This document shows, one piece after another, positions 1 through 10,192 of a stretch of 64,000 nucleotides of DNA. This DNA is from Spizellomyces punctatus DAOM BR117 (taxonomy: Eukaryota; Chytridiomycota; Chytridiomycetes; Spizellomycetales; Spizellomycetaceae). A program made the position numbers and the translations under genes. The stretch is taken from the NCBI RefSeq assembly GCF_000182565.1, contig NW_015971545.1, positions 683,092 through 747,091 of the forward strand, read 5' to 3'. The notes under the pieces were generated by a model, which had not been told where the DNA came from, did not search any database, and saw only the letters and a list, made by a program, of their open reading frames with translations. Each line of letters begins with the position of its first letter. The stretch's first letter is position 1.

Positions 1-1060
1 CCTTCTTCATCACCTGGTGGGGAAGAGGCAGCGCGGTCCACGGACAATACGCGACCGTCACAAGAACGACAGACCCACCAAGGAGAAGGACAAAGACGTT
101 CATCCGTCGCACAACAAGTTCAAGCATCGATGAGCAGACTGCAGGACGAAGATGTGCGGCAACTTCTTTTACTTAGCTCGTTGGTACATGCCGATGTGAG
201 AGACTCGGTCATAATGGCTGCACACCATGCCAATGAGAAGGCCTCTGGTGTTCGTGGTAAAGCAAATGCTTATGAAGGCGCGGCAGTTACCGACCGAGGT
301 GGAGTTGGATTGGTGACATCTATTGGAGGGTATGCGGCTTCGGCAGCGGAAGCGTCTGTAGAGAGGCTATCGTCTCATGACACGTTTCGGGAAGTAAATG
401 TCAGGTCACCACATCCACTTACGTTACCTGTCCGAACAATGCCCTCGTCTCCAATACCGTATTCTTCCGCCTCGGATGATTCGTACCTTCGGCCGATACA
501 GGCCACTCAGCAATATCCTGCCACAGCACCTTCCCAAACACCTTCGCCGCTATCGTATTCACCACCTTTATACTCTCCCCCTCATCCTGCCGTTCCCGAT
601 CTAAGAAGTGGGTCTCGCCCAGAGGCAAGAGGTCAAACGAGACAGACAAGCGTGCCTTCACAGGTGCTATCTCGGGAGGGAGCAGCACCAGTCTCACCGA
701 CCGCAAGTACACGCACACAATCTCGAGATCAGTCGAGACCATTCCGGTGTAGCCAATGGTAGATGACTTTGCCTAGATCTGTTGTTCTTTCTAGCCTCTC
801 ATCACAGTTCTTGCTAAATCCGCGTCTCACCCAGCTCTGCAGCATTTAACCGCCGACACGATCTTTCCCGCCACGTTCGAATTCACGAGGGTATTCGCCC
901 GTACTTTTGCACCCAATGTGGCCGTGGGTTTTCGCGTCAAGACGCTCTAGCACGACATCACGCTAATGCGCGAGGTACCTGCCGACCCCACACCCCAATG
1001 GACCAGCGACGAGCGTCTGGGTCTATGGGAGAAGGAGAAGAACGTAGATATGGAATGTAG
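1..1060 (+). CDS. C2H2 zinc-finger transcription factor (5'-truncated by window edge)
   Basis: The reading frame is open from base 1, so the true N-terminus lies outside the window. Exons are 1-758 and 835-1060; the 76-bp intron (759-834) splits the first zinc-finger codon pair. Joining them gives two adjacent C2H2 fingers: RPFRCSQCSAAFNRRHDLSRH and RPYFCTQCGRGFSRQDALARH, the second ending in an HxC-like tail. The region before the fingers is low-complexity, rich in Ser, Pro and Gln (SPPLYSPPH), as in fungal activators and repressors. A short basic-acidic tail ends at the TAG at 1058. The most likely role is a nuclear sequence-specific DNA-binding regulator; its targets cannot be inferred. 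The next gene is convergent, with about 390 bp of AT-rich sequence between them in which I see no gene. Confidence 0.85.
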
Positions 1061-1453
1061 AGTTTACCTTTCTTTTTTTTAGTTGCATTTTTTTCAGTAG
1101 TACCGTAATACCCTTATACATGACTTAGTATTAGCATTGATTGCATTATATAGCGACACGATATACTCTAATACGGCCAATAAGTAACTAATAGATATAA
1201 TATATAATAACCTAGTGATTGTGCCCGCAGGCTGATTTGTTCATGGAAGTGGAAAACTGTAACTGTAGGGGGCTCTATAAGGATATTGGCCACAAGGAAA
1301 TAACAATGGTTCTCGCAATACCAGCGTTACCATTATATTTCTCGATAATATATTTTTACCCAACTTTCCAGCAAAATATATCACAGTAATTTGAACTGTC
1401 TCGCATCACCAATCCCTATTGACAGTCTCTGCAAAGCACATTCACAATCACGC

Positions 1454-3068
1454 CTACCCCTTCTTCACTTTCTTAACTCCATCACCTTGAACATTACCCC
1501 CATCCAATCCGTCGAGTCCCTCAAGCTGGACCGAACTTCCCACCCTTTCCAGCTCTTTCTTCAATCCCTTCAATTCCTCGACATATCTTCGACTAAACAC
1601 TTCAAAATAATAATTTGCCCCATTATATGTCGCGACGCACAAGCTCCCCATCAATGCAGCCGCATTAAGCCATTTGAATCGGTAAAATAGATACGTGGGG
1701 GCGATTGTAATGAGGGTATAGACAAGCTGAATAGCCATAAATACTGCAGGTTGATATGCAGGACGAAATCGCTTGGCCGCCCTGTAGATGAGGGACTGTT
1801 GATTGGCCAGCATCCATGTCGTACTCGTAGCATAGCCTGCTTTGATCTTGTCTGCGCGCATGGTCCAAACAAAGACCCAGTACGCGGCTTGCCAAAACAC
1901 GTAGGTCGCGACCGAAGTGAGCATCATTTGAGAGAAGGATATATCTGGGGGATTCGTAGAGAGGGACAAAAGGTGGTCGGGAAGAATGCGAAGGGCGTGT
2001 TGGTGATGAGGCTTTACGACCCAACGACAGATAAAGAGCGTCAAAGGAGGGTCAAAGTGAATGAGGAGCGACGTAACCTTGTCCAGCGAGTGGAAGACGA
2101 GAGAGTTTCGCCAAGCAGTTATAGCAATGAGTACCGGCCCGTTGGCGAGACCCCAGGTAGCCGCAAACAAATTAGCGTGCGAGCCCGGGAATGCGAGGTA
2201 TAAGATCAACAGCGCATTCACAAAGTAGCACATATCAAACATGAAATAATGCCATCGCTTCCTCCTATACACTATCAGTCTCATCATCAGCAAGACAAAA
2301 GTCTTTACGACATAAAACCAGGGAATAACTTCTGGCCAAACCCCGACTAGTAACGCGGTAACCCACATATTGGTAACCCCGACCACAAACGCTAGCTTGT
2401 CCCTTTTTTTAACAGCTTCTGGGCTCTGCTGCATTTTCAACAACCGCAATTGGTTGTTGACAATCCGTTTTTGGGTATCTACCAGCTTTCGGAACTTGCG
2501 ACCAAACGGCGTTTGCTCGAGTCGATCTCGCTGCGCTGAGAATGTGGATGAGAGGACACGGATCCAGTCTGAGCCGACCAAGTCAAATGAAGAGAGATCA
2601 TCATCAAAATCTAGTAGGTCAAAGTCCAGCGCTTGTATGAGGGTATCGCTAGTGGCGGAAAGTGTTGGCGAAGAGGCGGGAGAGTCGTCGACGTCGCCAT
2701 CCTGAGCTGCCGGTACGCCATTGATGTCGTCTCTGGACGGAGAGTCCGCGGTTGAGGAAGAGGTAGCACTAATGGGTGTATCAATACGTTCTGGCGGTTT
2801 TGGTTCCGAGGGTTCCGGCATCAGAGAATTGGAGCGTCTCAAAAAACTTGGGAAATCGTCTCCGGCTTGCAATATGAGGTGGTGGTCGTTGACGCTTCTG
2901 GCAAAAACTTGTCGTAGCTCGTCTGCAACACCTTGTGCGTTTTCCTTTGGAGGCTTACTTGCGTTCTAAATATGTTATGTATTCACGATGAGGATCAAAC
3001 CAAATCACAAATTGTAGATTGACAGGAACAAGCCGAGACAGACGACACGGAGCTGGTAGTGAAGTCAT
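1454..3068 (-). CDS. GPC1: Glycerophosphocholine acyltransferase (GPC1 family)
   Basis: Two exons (3068-2959 and 2897-1454) separated by a 61-bp intron encode 517 residues. The start is the ATG at 3068; exon 1 ends at a strong GTAAGC donor and joins in frame. The N-terminal ~150 residues are polar and acidic. The C-terminal ~330 residues hold about eight membrane segments with the family landmarks RRKRWHYFMFDMCYFVN and HFDPPLTLFICRW. This family (formerly DUF2838) acylates glycerophosphocholine with acyl-CoA to lysophosphatidylcholine in the endoplasmic reticulum and recycles deacylated phosphatidylcholine. Length and topology match fungal members. Assignment is by motif recognition; the ER location is known for the family and not shown here. 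The gene is convergent with the zinc-finger gene and divergent from the RING gene. Confidence 0.82.
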
Positions 3069-3989
3069 TTGCATGTCCCAATTTGGAAATAATTACGTAC
3101 GTAATCCAAAGTACGTCAATAATCAGTTTTTTGGACCAAGAAACTGTTGAAGAGACATAGAACGAACAAGGGAGAATCTGTAGGCCATCTGTAAAAGGCG
3201 ACTAGTGCATTGCTTGCACCAGAATCGTAACTTATTCTCTAGTTATCCGTTCTTGAGTTATTGCAAATGCTTCAATTACCAGACGTCAAAACCCCGACAG
3301 ATGAATGATGCTATCACAAGTAGTCAGGAAACGTTTGAGTAGGAAAACATTTCTCTGCGACACGAGAACAGCCCAAAGAGGCATATGCATTCTTCTATCG
3401 AGTTTGTTCTCGAGTGTAATCAAAGTAAAATTGTAAAATCTGTCAACGTCATTCAATGTCAGCCTTCCACCTTATCAACAATCTTTGCGGAATGTTGTAT
3501 GGATGCCTTTCAATCTCAAGTGGGGCGAGGAGCACCTATCTTACTGATATAGTCAGCCATGTAACATTATGAACACTTGTTCAGTGGTCCGATGTCCGTC
3601 TACACACTACTACATCAACAAGGTAATGCGGAACATTTAGCCGGAAAGGAGAGAACACTGGATTATAGATCAGATTAGGATGTCAATACGGGGGGGATAT
3701 ATCGAAAGCCTAAATGCATGTATGCCAAAAATAGCTACGGTCGCCCCATGATGAGGATCACCCCAAAAAGTAATGCTCTTATGAATCACTACGAAACGGT
3801 CCGATACTATGCGCGGCATCACAGGGTAATAATATCCCAATTGTATGGAAATTCCGGGGATGCTCATGCCATAACTTTTTAAAAATGACATTTGAGATGA
3901 GTTTATGCTGTCAGGGCCCCTTTTGACAAAAGCTGAATTCATCTGGTCGATTGGACAACGTACAGAAAGTGCAGATCGCCCCCCAAAGG
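3069..3989. other. Intergenic region between divergent genes
   Basis: About 0.9 kb between the divergent GPC1-like and PA-RING genes. I find no convincing coding segment or RNA gene; it presumably carries both promoters. Confidence 0.5.
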
Positions 3990-5441
3990 ATGGATTCATC
4001 ATCACCACCAGCCACTGAACCTCCACTGCAGCAACAAACAAGAGCAACCCGTTTCCTAATATTCCTTACGACAACGACAACTACGATGGCCCGCATCTGG
4101 TTGGCGTTTGTCGTGGCTTTCTTGATTTTCATGGCGATTCACCCCAAGCCCGGCATACTTCCCAAAAAATCTGATTCAGTCGCATTATCTTCCGACGACG
4201 AGGCAGTCAACATTCATATATTGAGCGCTGGGGATCGAGGTGCGGTCGTGGGTATCCCAGCATTGTTTGGTGCACCGATACAAAAGCCAGCAAAAGTGCG
4301 AATCCTGATTCTCGAAAACGAAACTGGATGTAGACCGTTCAAAAAGCCGCTTCTTCTTGCGAATCAGCAAACCGACGATGCGTACATTCTTCTTCCACGC
4401 GGACACTGTCCGTTTGATGTCAAAATACTCAACGCCCAGCGCGCTGGATTCAAAGGTGGCATCATCTACAATATCGCAACGTCGCCTTACTATGATCACC
4501 CTGTGCGTATGTCAGCTGTCGATGCAACGGACGCTGAAGTGCAGATTGCCGCGCTCTTTGTTACAGATTTCGATGGACAGATTTTGAAAGAGAGCGCTCA
4601 ATGGGGGCAAGGTGTAGGCGTAGTTAGAGCCTTGATCAAGTCTGCAAATGAGAAGCTAGATTCAGATCAGTTACCATCAGGACAACGGAAATATCCTCAC
4701 GTTATTGACCCGGATCAAGCGTGGGACGGCGTCTTCACGGGCATTTGGGGTGACGCCTTGGTGTCCGCCTTGTGTTTTTTCCTCGGTGCACTAGGAGCGA
4801 TGGCCGTAGGAGCGGCGTTGGTTCTGCTTCACAACAGAATATTTGGTCCCATTCCTTTGCAGTCACCACGACCAGGGACATCAGCAATGATCAAGATCAT
4901 AGTAGGTGAGGATGGTGAAATGCAGGTTGAGAGGGTCAGATTGCGACTGCGAACGGTAACGCAGGAAGATTTGGATGGATTGGAATTGAAATTCGGAAAG
5001 ACTGAGGAGAAGGATGGAAAAGGATTCTCGACGGATTGTTGTGCTATCTGCATTGATGAGTTCAAGATTGGATGTAAAGTGAGGGAACTGCCTTGCCGAC
5101 ATGTGTTTCATCAAAGCTGGTAAGAAAAGGACGTAAATTGATTGATTGATTCCCCATATATCTAACTGAAATCACCACACAGCATTGACCCGTGGCTCCT
5201 TAATCATGCTCTCGTCTGTCCCACCTGCAAACGTGAGATAATTCCTCAGCTTTCAATAGCCAGCCCATCAGCCGTCTCCATCAATGTGAACGACCATAGT
5301 CCGTTGCTGGACGCGCATTCAGGGTCTTCACTGCCGGCTGCTGCCGTGCAAAACGTCATTGCCTATTTTGGGTCCTTTTTTGGAACTCGAAACAGCTCAG
5401 AGCCTGTTGAGGAGGTTCTTGGTATGGACGGGTTATTTTAG
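3990..5441 (+). CDS. PA-TM-RING E3 ubiquitin ligase (RNF13/RMR-like)
   Basis: Exons 3990-5119 and 5183-5441 (63-bp intron with a GTAAGA donor and CACAG acceptor) encode 462 residues. Order: a short cytosolic N-terminus, a signal-anchor (WLAFVVAFLIFMAIH), a protease-associated lumenal domain with the typical LLPRGHCPFDVKILNAQRAG stretch, a second membrane segment (ALVSALCFFLGALGAMAVGAALVLL), and a C-terminal RING-H2 finger. The intron interrupts the RING; after splicing it reads CCAICIDEF, then CRHVFHQSCIDPWL, then CPTCK, a complete C3H2C3 set. Family members sit in endosomes, vacuole or Golgi and ubiquitinate membrane cargo or act as sorting receptors. The upstream in-frame TTG at 3951 was not used because ATG 3990 precedes a plausible N-terminus. 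Confidence 0.88.
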
Positions 5442-5726
5442 GTGATAGCAGTTTGCTGTGTCTGCGTTCGAGATTCTTGTCAGTTATAGTGGGAAACTGG
5501 GAGCTAAATGTGTGCTCGCAAATTCACATCGCTACTAAGGGTGTGACTTAGAGTCATATAGTTCGTAGTAGATGGAGGATGGAAGTTTCGTAGACAGAAA
5601 ACTGTATTCATAAATACGTTGGGTTCCTATTCAGAATCGCTGATGCTTAAGAGGAGATTTTCTTTCTGCTTTGGAGCTCAAAAGTCTACCGAAATGGAGG
5701 ATACATGTATCTAAAAACAAATCTCT

Positions 5727-7012
5727 TCAAGTCCATCTGCTCTCCAAATTCAAATGAAAGCTCCTCATCCGTCCTGCATCAATAGGCTTATAGAACCCAG
5801 GACCAGGCCTACTCCGTCCGTCTGGATCAGTCCCAAATCTCGGTGACGAACTCACAAAAGCAGCCTTTAAGGACGGTGCTTTGCGGAGGATAATATCAGC
5901 TGCCGCAGCTAGGTCGTAGCGACCGGGACCTGGATTGGCGATTGGTGGGACGTTGGAGCCTGGGATGGAGACGTGGTTTGAAAGGGGTGTTGCGGGCCGT
6001 GGTGGTGGAGGGGCTATAGAGAGGGGTGGTCCAGGTCGTCGGCTGTGCGGAGCCAAGGATGAGTGGTCAACGGACACAGATAGACAGTTTTGCGGGCTTA
6101 CCGGATATGTGAACCTTGATCTGGTGAAGGTTGGAGGTTGTACGCTCCCGGACCGGGATTATTCACCGTTTGTCTTTGGAATGTTGGTGCAAGTGTCAGC
6201 AAGGAAGAGAAGGATGCAAGGCCCACATTGCCACCCTTACTTTGATGTTAAATTGGGCCTTGCAGTTGCTTTAAAAGCCGCGACAGCCGCAGGTACATGC
6301 TTTGCAATTGTTTCCTCCTGGACAATGTAGGCACCTAATACCATCGAACAAGTTCCATAAAAGGCAACGAATAAAAAATTCAACTAGATCAAGATATTCC
6401 CCAGCAATAAGCCGACGTACCAGGTGGAGGCGCATCCTTGCCAGGCATTGACGCAGCATCATTAATCGCACTCCTCTTACTCCGACTCACGAAAGCGCTC
6501 CTTGCTCCCGCCTCTTCCGCACCACCACCATCTCCCGCTCCCGGTCCTGCTTGTGCTCGTCTGGGTGTTCGTTCGGGAGCATAATATCCAGGCCCAGGGG
6601 TTGGTCGATCGAACCGTGCACCCCAAGACGGTATAATTGCTGATGACGGTGGTGGGGGAACGAGGGGTGCGCGGAAGGCTGGGGACGGATTGTGGGTTAT
6701 GGAGTGACTGTAGGTGGGTTCACGCGGATTGTATTTGGTTGGGTTGCCGTGGATAGGTAGATTGGTTTCGAGATCGGTTGGTGGTTTGTGGAATCGTTTC
6801 GACTAGGGAGTGGAATGAAACCTAAGCAGTTGCTTTGACGCAGTGAAGTATGCATCTCGTAGTGATACCTTTGATACAAATCCGACCCCATAACCCTTTT
6901 GCGAAAAGGATCCCCCATCTCCAAGTTCCTCATTCGGTTTGGATCGGTAGTAACCCGGTCCCGGTAATTCATCCTGTAACTCAAAGCGAGTTAAAACTTG
7001 TAATCGATCCAT
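5727..7012 (-). CDS. SHIPPO / sperm-tail PG-rich repeat protein (flagellar)
   Basis: Five exons (7012-6869, 6802-6421, 6334-6241, 6173-6102, 6042-5727) with four introns of 59-86 bp encode 335 residues. At least five SHIPPO-type repeats are visible: LPGPGYYRS, PTPGPGYYAPE, PPPGAYIVQEE (completed across an intron), NNPGPGAYNL and NPGPGRYDL, plus RPGPGFYKP at the C-terminus. The SFSQKGYGVGFVSK stretch near the N-terminus resembles the GS.S.rGfG segment of STPG/ODF3 proteins. These are microtubule-inner or axoneme-associated proteins of cilia and flagella, so the gene argues that this fungus makes flagellated zoospores. Exon 1 may not be the true first exon: the frame upstream of ATG 7012 is open for only a few codons. 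Confidence 0.85.
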
Positions 7013-7680
7013 GTTCGGGAGGACTGCATATTGTTCGCAAATACCAATCTCTTATTGAATCTTGGTGCGGTTGAATTGAAGCCTTTTTCTTCACGATCAT
7101 CAAAATGGAAAGTTTGAAACTTGGTAGGAATGCTTGGGGGATGTATGAAAAGCTTGAGGTGCCTTTTTTTGCCTGCAGGTCCGGTTGCTGTTTATTAGAT
7201 ACTTTATTATGACCAAGATGAACCCAAATTTACCTCTGCGTTGCCCTTTCCCCACATCATGACTGATGGTAGTCCGCAATGTGTCGACCGCAGTCGGCGC
7301 TGCTGTAGCAACCGCCATGACGCTGCTTGATACGATATATGCTACAAAGTCTGGTCGTAGTCGATCCAAGATCTACACGTATGCATTTTAAAATGCTCCG
7401 AAGAGACATGCCCGCGATTACGCGGGTCACTATATTTAGATGCTCACATGGGTAATGAGTTGCTACACGAAATCTCTTGCAGGATACCGTTCGAACATGT
7501 GAATGGCATAATCTTTAAAAGATTCCAACAGCAAGAGGATTTTAAATAAAAAAATAAAAAAGATAACCATGTAAAGTAATCCGATCAAATCGGGAAAGGA
7601 GGCATACACATCTTGTACAGTCATTTGTATTCATCAGCCCACTGGACCGAGTTACAAAATCTCTAAAACTACATGTTTAT
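7013..7680. other. Intergenic; possible fragment of a small secreted protein gene
   Basis: No clear gene. On the minus strand near 7317-7225 the translation MAVATAAPTAVDTLRTTISH appears, ending near a GTAAAT donor-like site. It resembles the leader and pro-region of the small secreted peptide at 8604-8804. It lacks a clear stop-to-stop gene structure. Confidence 0.3.
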
Positions 7681-8157
7681 TCAGGCGTTTCCTCGGTGCT
7701 TTTTCGTCAGCTTTTCCACAGACTGTTCCTGAAGTGATTTCAGATCATCGTGTTTGTGATGATGACCGCGATCGGCCTTGACCTTTGATCCGAACAAGAT
7801 TCAATGAGCCTCAAAGAACGACTGCATCGCAATACTCAAAATAACTTACCGCAGCTTCTGATGTTGATGCCATCTCTTCAGCCCATCCTCCATCTTGGTT
7901 GAAATGAGAAGAGGTATCCTTCTTTCCAGCTACATGGGCAACAAAGCCTTAGTGGTTGGCTGACATGTCTACTGTGCCTGATGGATATGCAACGACATAC
8001 GTTTTGCTTTTGGGGCATCCCGTTGAATCTTCTTTGGGTCATTATCGTTCATGTGTGCGCCAAGGCCCTGAGACATGCAGCGAATTTGCGGTGTGCAAAG
8101 GCCCCTGACTGGGGATGTGCGGAGGAATGCAACACGGAAGGAGGACAGAGCGTTCAT
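7681..8157 (-). CDS. Small conserved-type protein, probably mitochondrial
   Basis: Three exons (8157-8001, 7929-7850, 7782-7681) with introns of 71 and 67 bp encode 112 residues. The N-terminus (MNALSSFRVAFLRTSPVRGL) is rich in Ser and Arg without acidic residues, like a mitochondrial targeting sequence. The core reads GGWAEEMASTSEAAVKADRG and is followed by HHHKHDDLKSLQEQSVEKLT, a charged helix. I recognise a similar acidic-helix pattern in small fungal mitochondrial proteins but cannot name a family or function. The exon structure is well supported: all junctions are GT-AG and keep frame, and the ORF ends in TGA at 7681. Targeting is inferred from composition. Confidence 0.65.
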
Positions 8158-8603
8158 GATGATCGGATGTAAGGTATTTTGGTTGGGAGAATATATAGAG
8201 AGTTTGAGCTTTAGAGTTGGTATATAAATGTGTGGATGGGCGAATGCGATCCTTTTTATATGTGCGGATGGGGTCAAAACAAAATGAAAGCAGGATGACG
8301 AACGATGGGCGGAAGGTTGCGTTTGGGGGCGACGCGGAGGATGTGGCTTTTGCTAATGACATAATAGCCTCATTTTACTCACATTTAAATGTATAAAATG
8401 TCCTTTGTCACGGGACTTGGCTTTGGTCATTGAACTGGGAGCGAACTTGCGCACAGTGGCCATAAACTGGGCAGCTTGCAACGAAGGGAAGCAAAACAAA
8501 GCTTGGTTTTCAGACTGTATGTATTATAAAAAGAGAAATACTAGCAATAGCAAAACTATGGTCCATGGTCCAACAAACAGGACTAAAATTTCCTCCGATA
8601 TCC
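8158..8603. other. Short intergenic stretch
   Basis: Promoter side of the 8157 gene. Short ORFs here are not convincing. Confidence 0.4.
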
Positions 8604-8804
8604 CTACTGCATCATCTGACCCCTCCGCGCCTGTGATCGGATATTTGTTGCAAACATGGGTGCTGACGCTTGCATTGGTGAGCCTCTAATTGCCCGGGTA
8701 TGAGGAGTTGTGGTGCGGATGGTGTTTGTGCTTGGAATGGGGGCGGCGGTTGCAAGAGCGATGATTACGGCAAAGGTTAGGAGGAGAATGGTTTGGATGT
8801 GCAT
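8604..8804 (-). CDS. Putative small secreted peptide (66 aa)
   Basis: A single ATG-initiated ORF of 66 residues begins with a textbook signal peptide (MHIQTILLLTFAVIIALATA, then AP) followed by a short Thr/Arg-rich mature part without cysteines (NTIRTTTPHTRAIRGSPM). Dibasic ARR near the C-terminus could be a processing site. No family is recognised. A related stretch (ATAAPTAVDTLRTTISH) lies 1.4 kb away near 7.3 kb, suggesting a local duplicate. A short ORF can arise by chance, but the signal peptide makes chance less likely. Confidence 0.4.
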   Translation of the reverse strand: MHIQTILLLTFAVIIALATAAPIPSTNTIRTTTPHTRAIRGSPMQASAPMFATNIRSQARRGQMMQ

Positions 8805-10192
8805 GATGATACAGTAGAGGCTGTTTAAAGCGTGATGAGGTTTGACGCGAGTGACTGGATAACAAAAGACGAAAGTGCGTGAAGGGGAAAACAGTTCTTG
8901 TTACCTCCTTTTATGCTGTTAGTCTGCTATCTCAAAGGAAGCTACGGCTTGACAAGTTTGTCATCAAAGCAAAAAACTCATGGGGAAGGGGGGAGGCGGA
9001 ACACACAACACAGATAGTCAAATGACAAGTATTTTACTGAAGAATGCAGACAAATTGGCAGAACTGTCCCCAATTGTCGCTTTTACCGAGCGAATTTCTC
9101 TTGTGTGCTTTCTGTTGGAACACACGCGTCGTCACACTTTTTTTTTTTTTTTTTGTTAAGTGTTCGAACACCCCGCCCGCCTTCGCCCCAACTTAAAGTT
9201 TCAGGATTTCATGCGCGGACTTGTAAGTTGAAACTGTTAAAGAATGTTCCTTCTTTAAAGCCGTAAGCATGCGGATGGATCGGGTTCTGATTACCTACGT
9301 AGTCAGTCGAAAAAAGAAGGGTTCGACCGTCCAAAGAAGACGTCGAAACCAACAGATATATGAACCAAGTATTAGGTGAAGGATCAGGGAGAAACGCCAT
9401 CAAATACGCTCAAGAGTTTGGAGGAGATGGACTGACGTCCCAAATGTCCAGGACACGATCCTTTGCATAAACTCAAGCGTCATGATGGTCCTTTTGTTCC
9501 TTTAACAGGGAATTTGTCCAGTTCTTTATTGTTTACATTGTGGTGAAAACGTCTAGGAAAGTAATCCCGCACTAGCCAAAAGAGCAACCCTTTGCAGCAG
9601 TGTCAACAACCAAAGGACTTGTGGCTACCCTGTATTCTCATATTTTTTTATTCTTTTGTTTTCTTTTTTTATGATTCTTTTCATTGTAACTCCAACCTAA
9701 GAGAGTCTACTCGCTTGGATTACTGAATTACCGGAATGTAGCTCTTTCATTGTAACTCTATTTATTTTTTGTCTCCATTAAGAAACTTTGGAGCAGATGC
9801 TGCAAAAAATGGGGTTTAAAGCGACATTGTTTGCGCTTTTGTACGCTTTCATTAGACCTATCGCAAAAGATTCTCCACAATCATATCTTCGAACTTTGCG
9901 TTTGGGCAATAGCTCTTGGTTGGAAAAAGAGTTGATGGAAATTTGTTTTTGCCTTACAAAGTTGAAAACTTTTTGTGAGCGATCAAGCATGTACTGGTTA
10001 TACTTGTCACCCAAAAAAGTGCGCAGTACTTGAAGAACCCTTTTGAGGCAATCTCTTTCAAGATTAATGGTCTGGAAAGCTGGCCCATGCAATGTCGGAC
10101 ATTTGACCAATATAGTACAGTTCATAGTTATTATGTAGAGGAGAGCACCTAAGTGTATGAGAACATCTCTTTCATCTATCAACGCTATTCCA
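8805..10192. other. Intergenic region, 1.4 kb
   Basis: Downstream of the ATPase and upstream of the small peptide gene. It contains a pure poly-T run near 9139-9155, a 12-bp palindrome GTGTTCGAACAC just after it, and AT-rich stretches. Short ORFs at 9209-9403 and 9778-10182 lack recognisable features, and the latter begins at a non-ATG codon. Confidence 0.45.
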
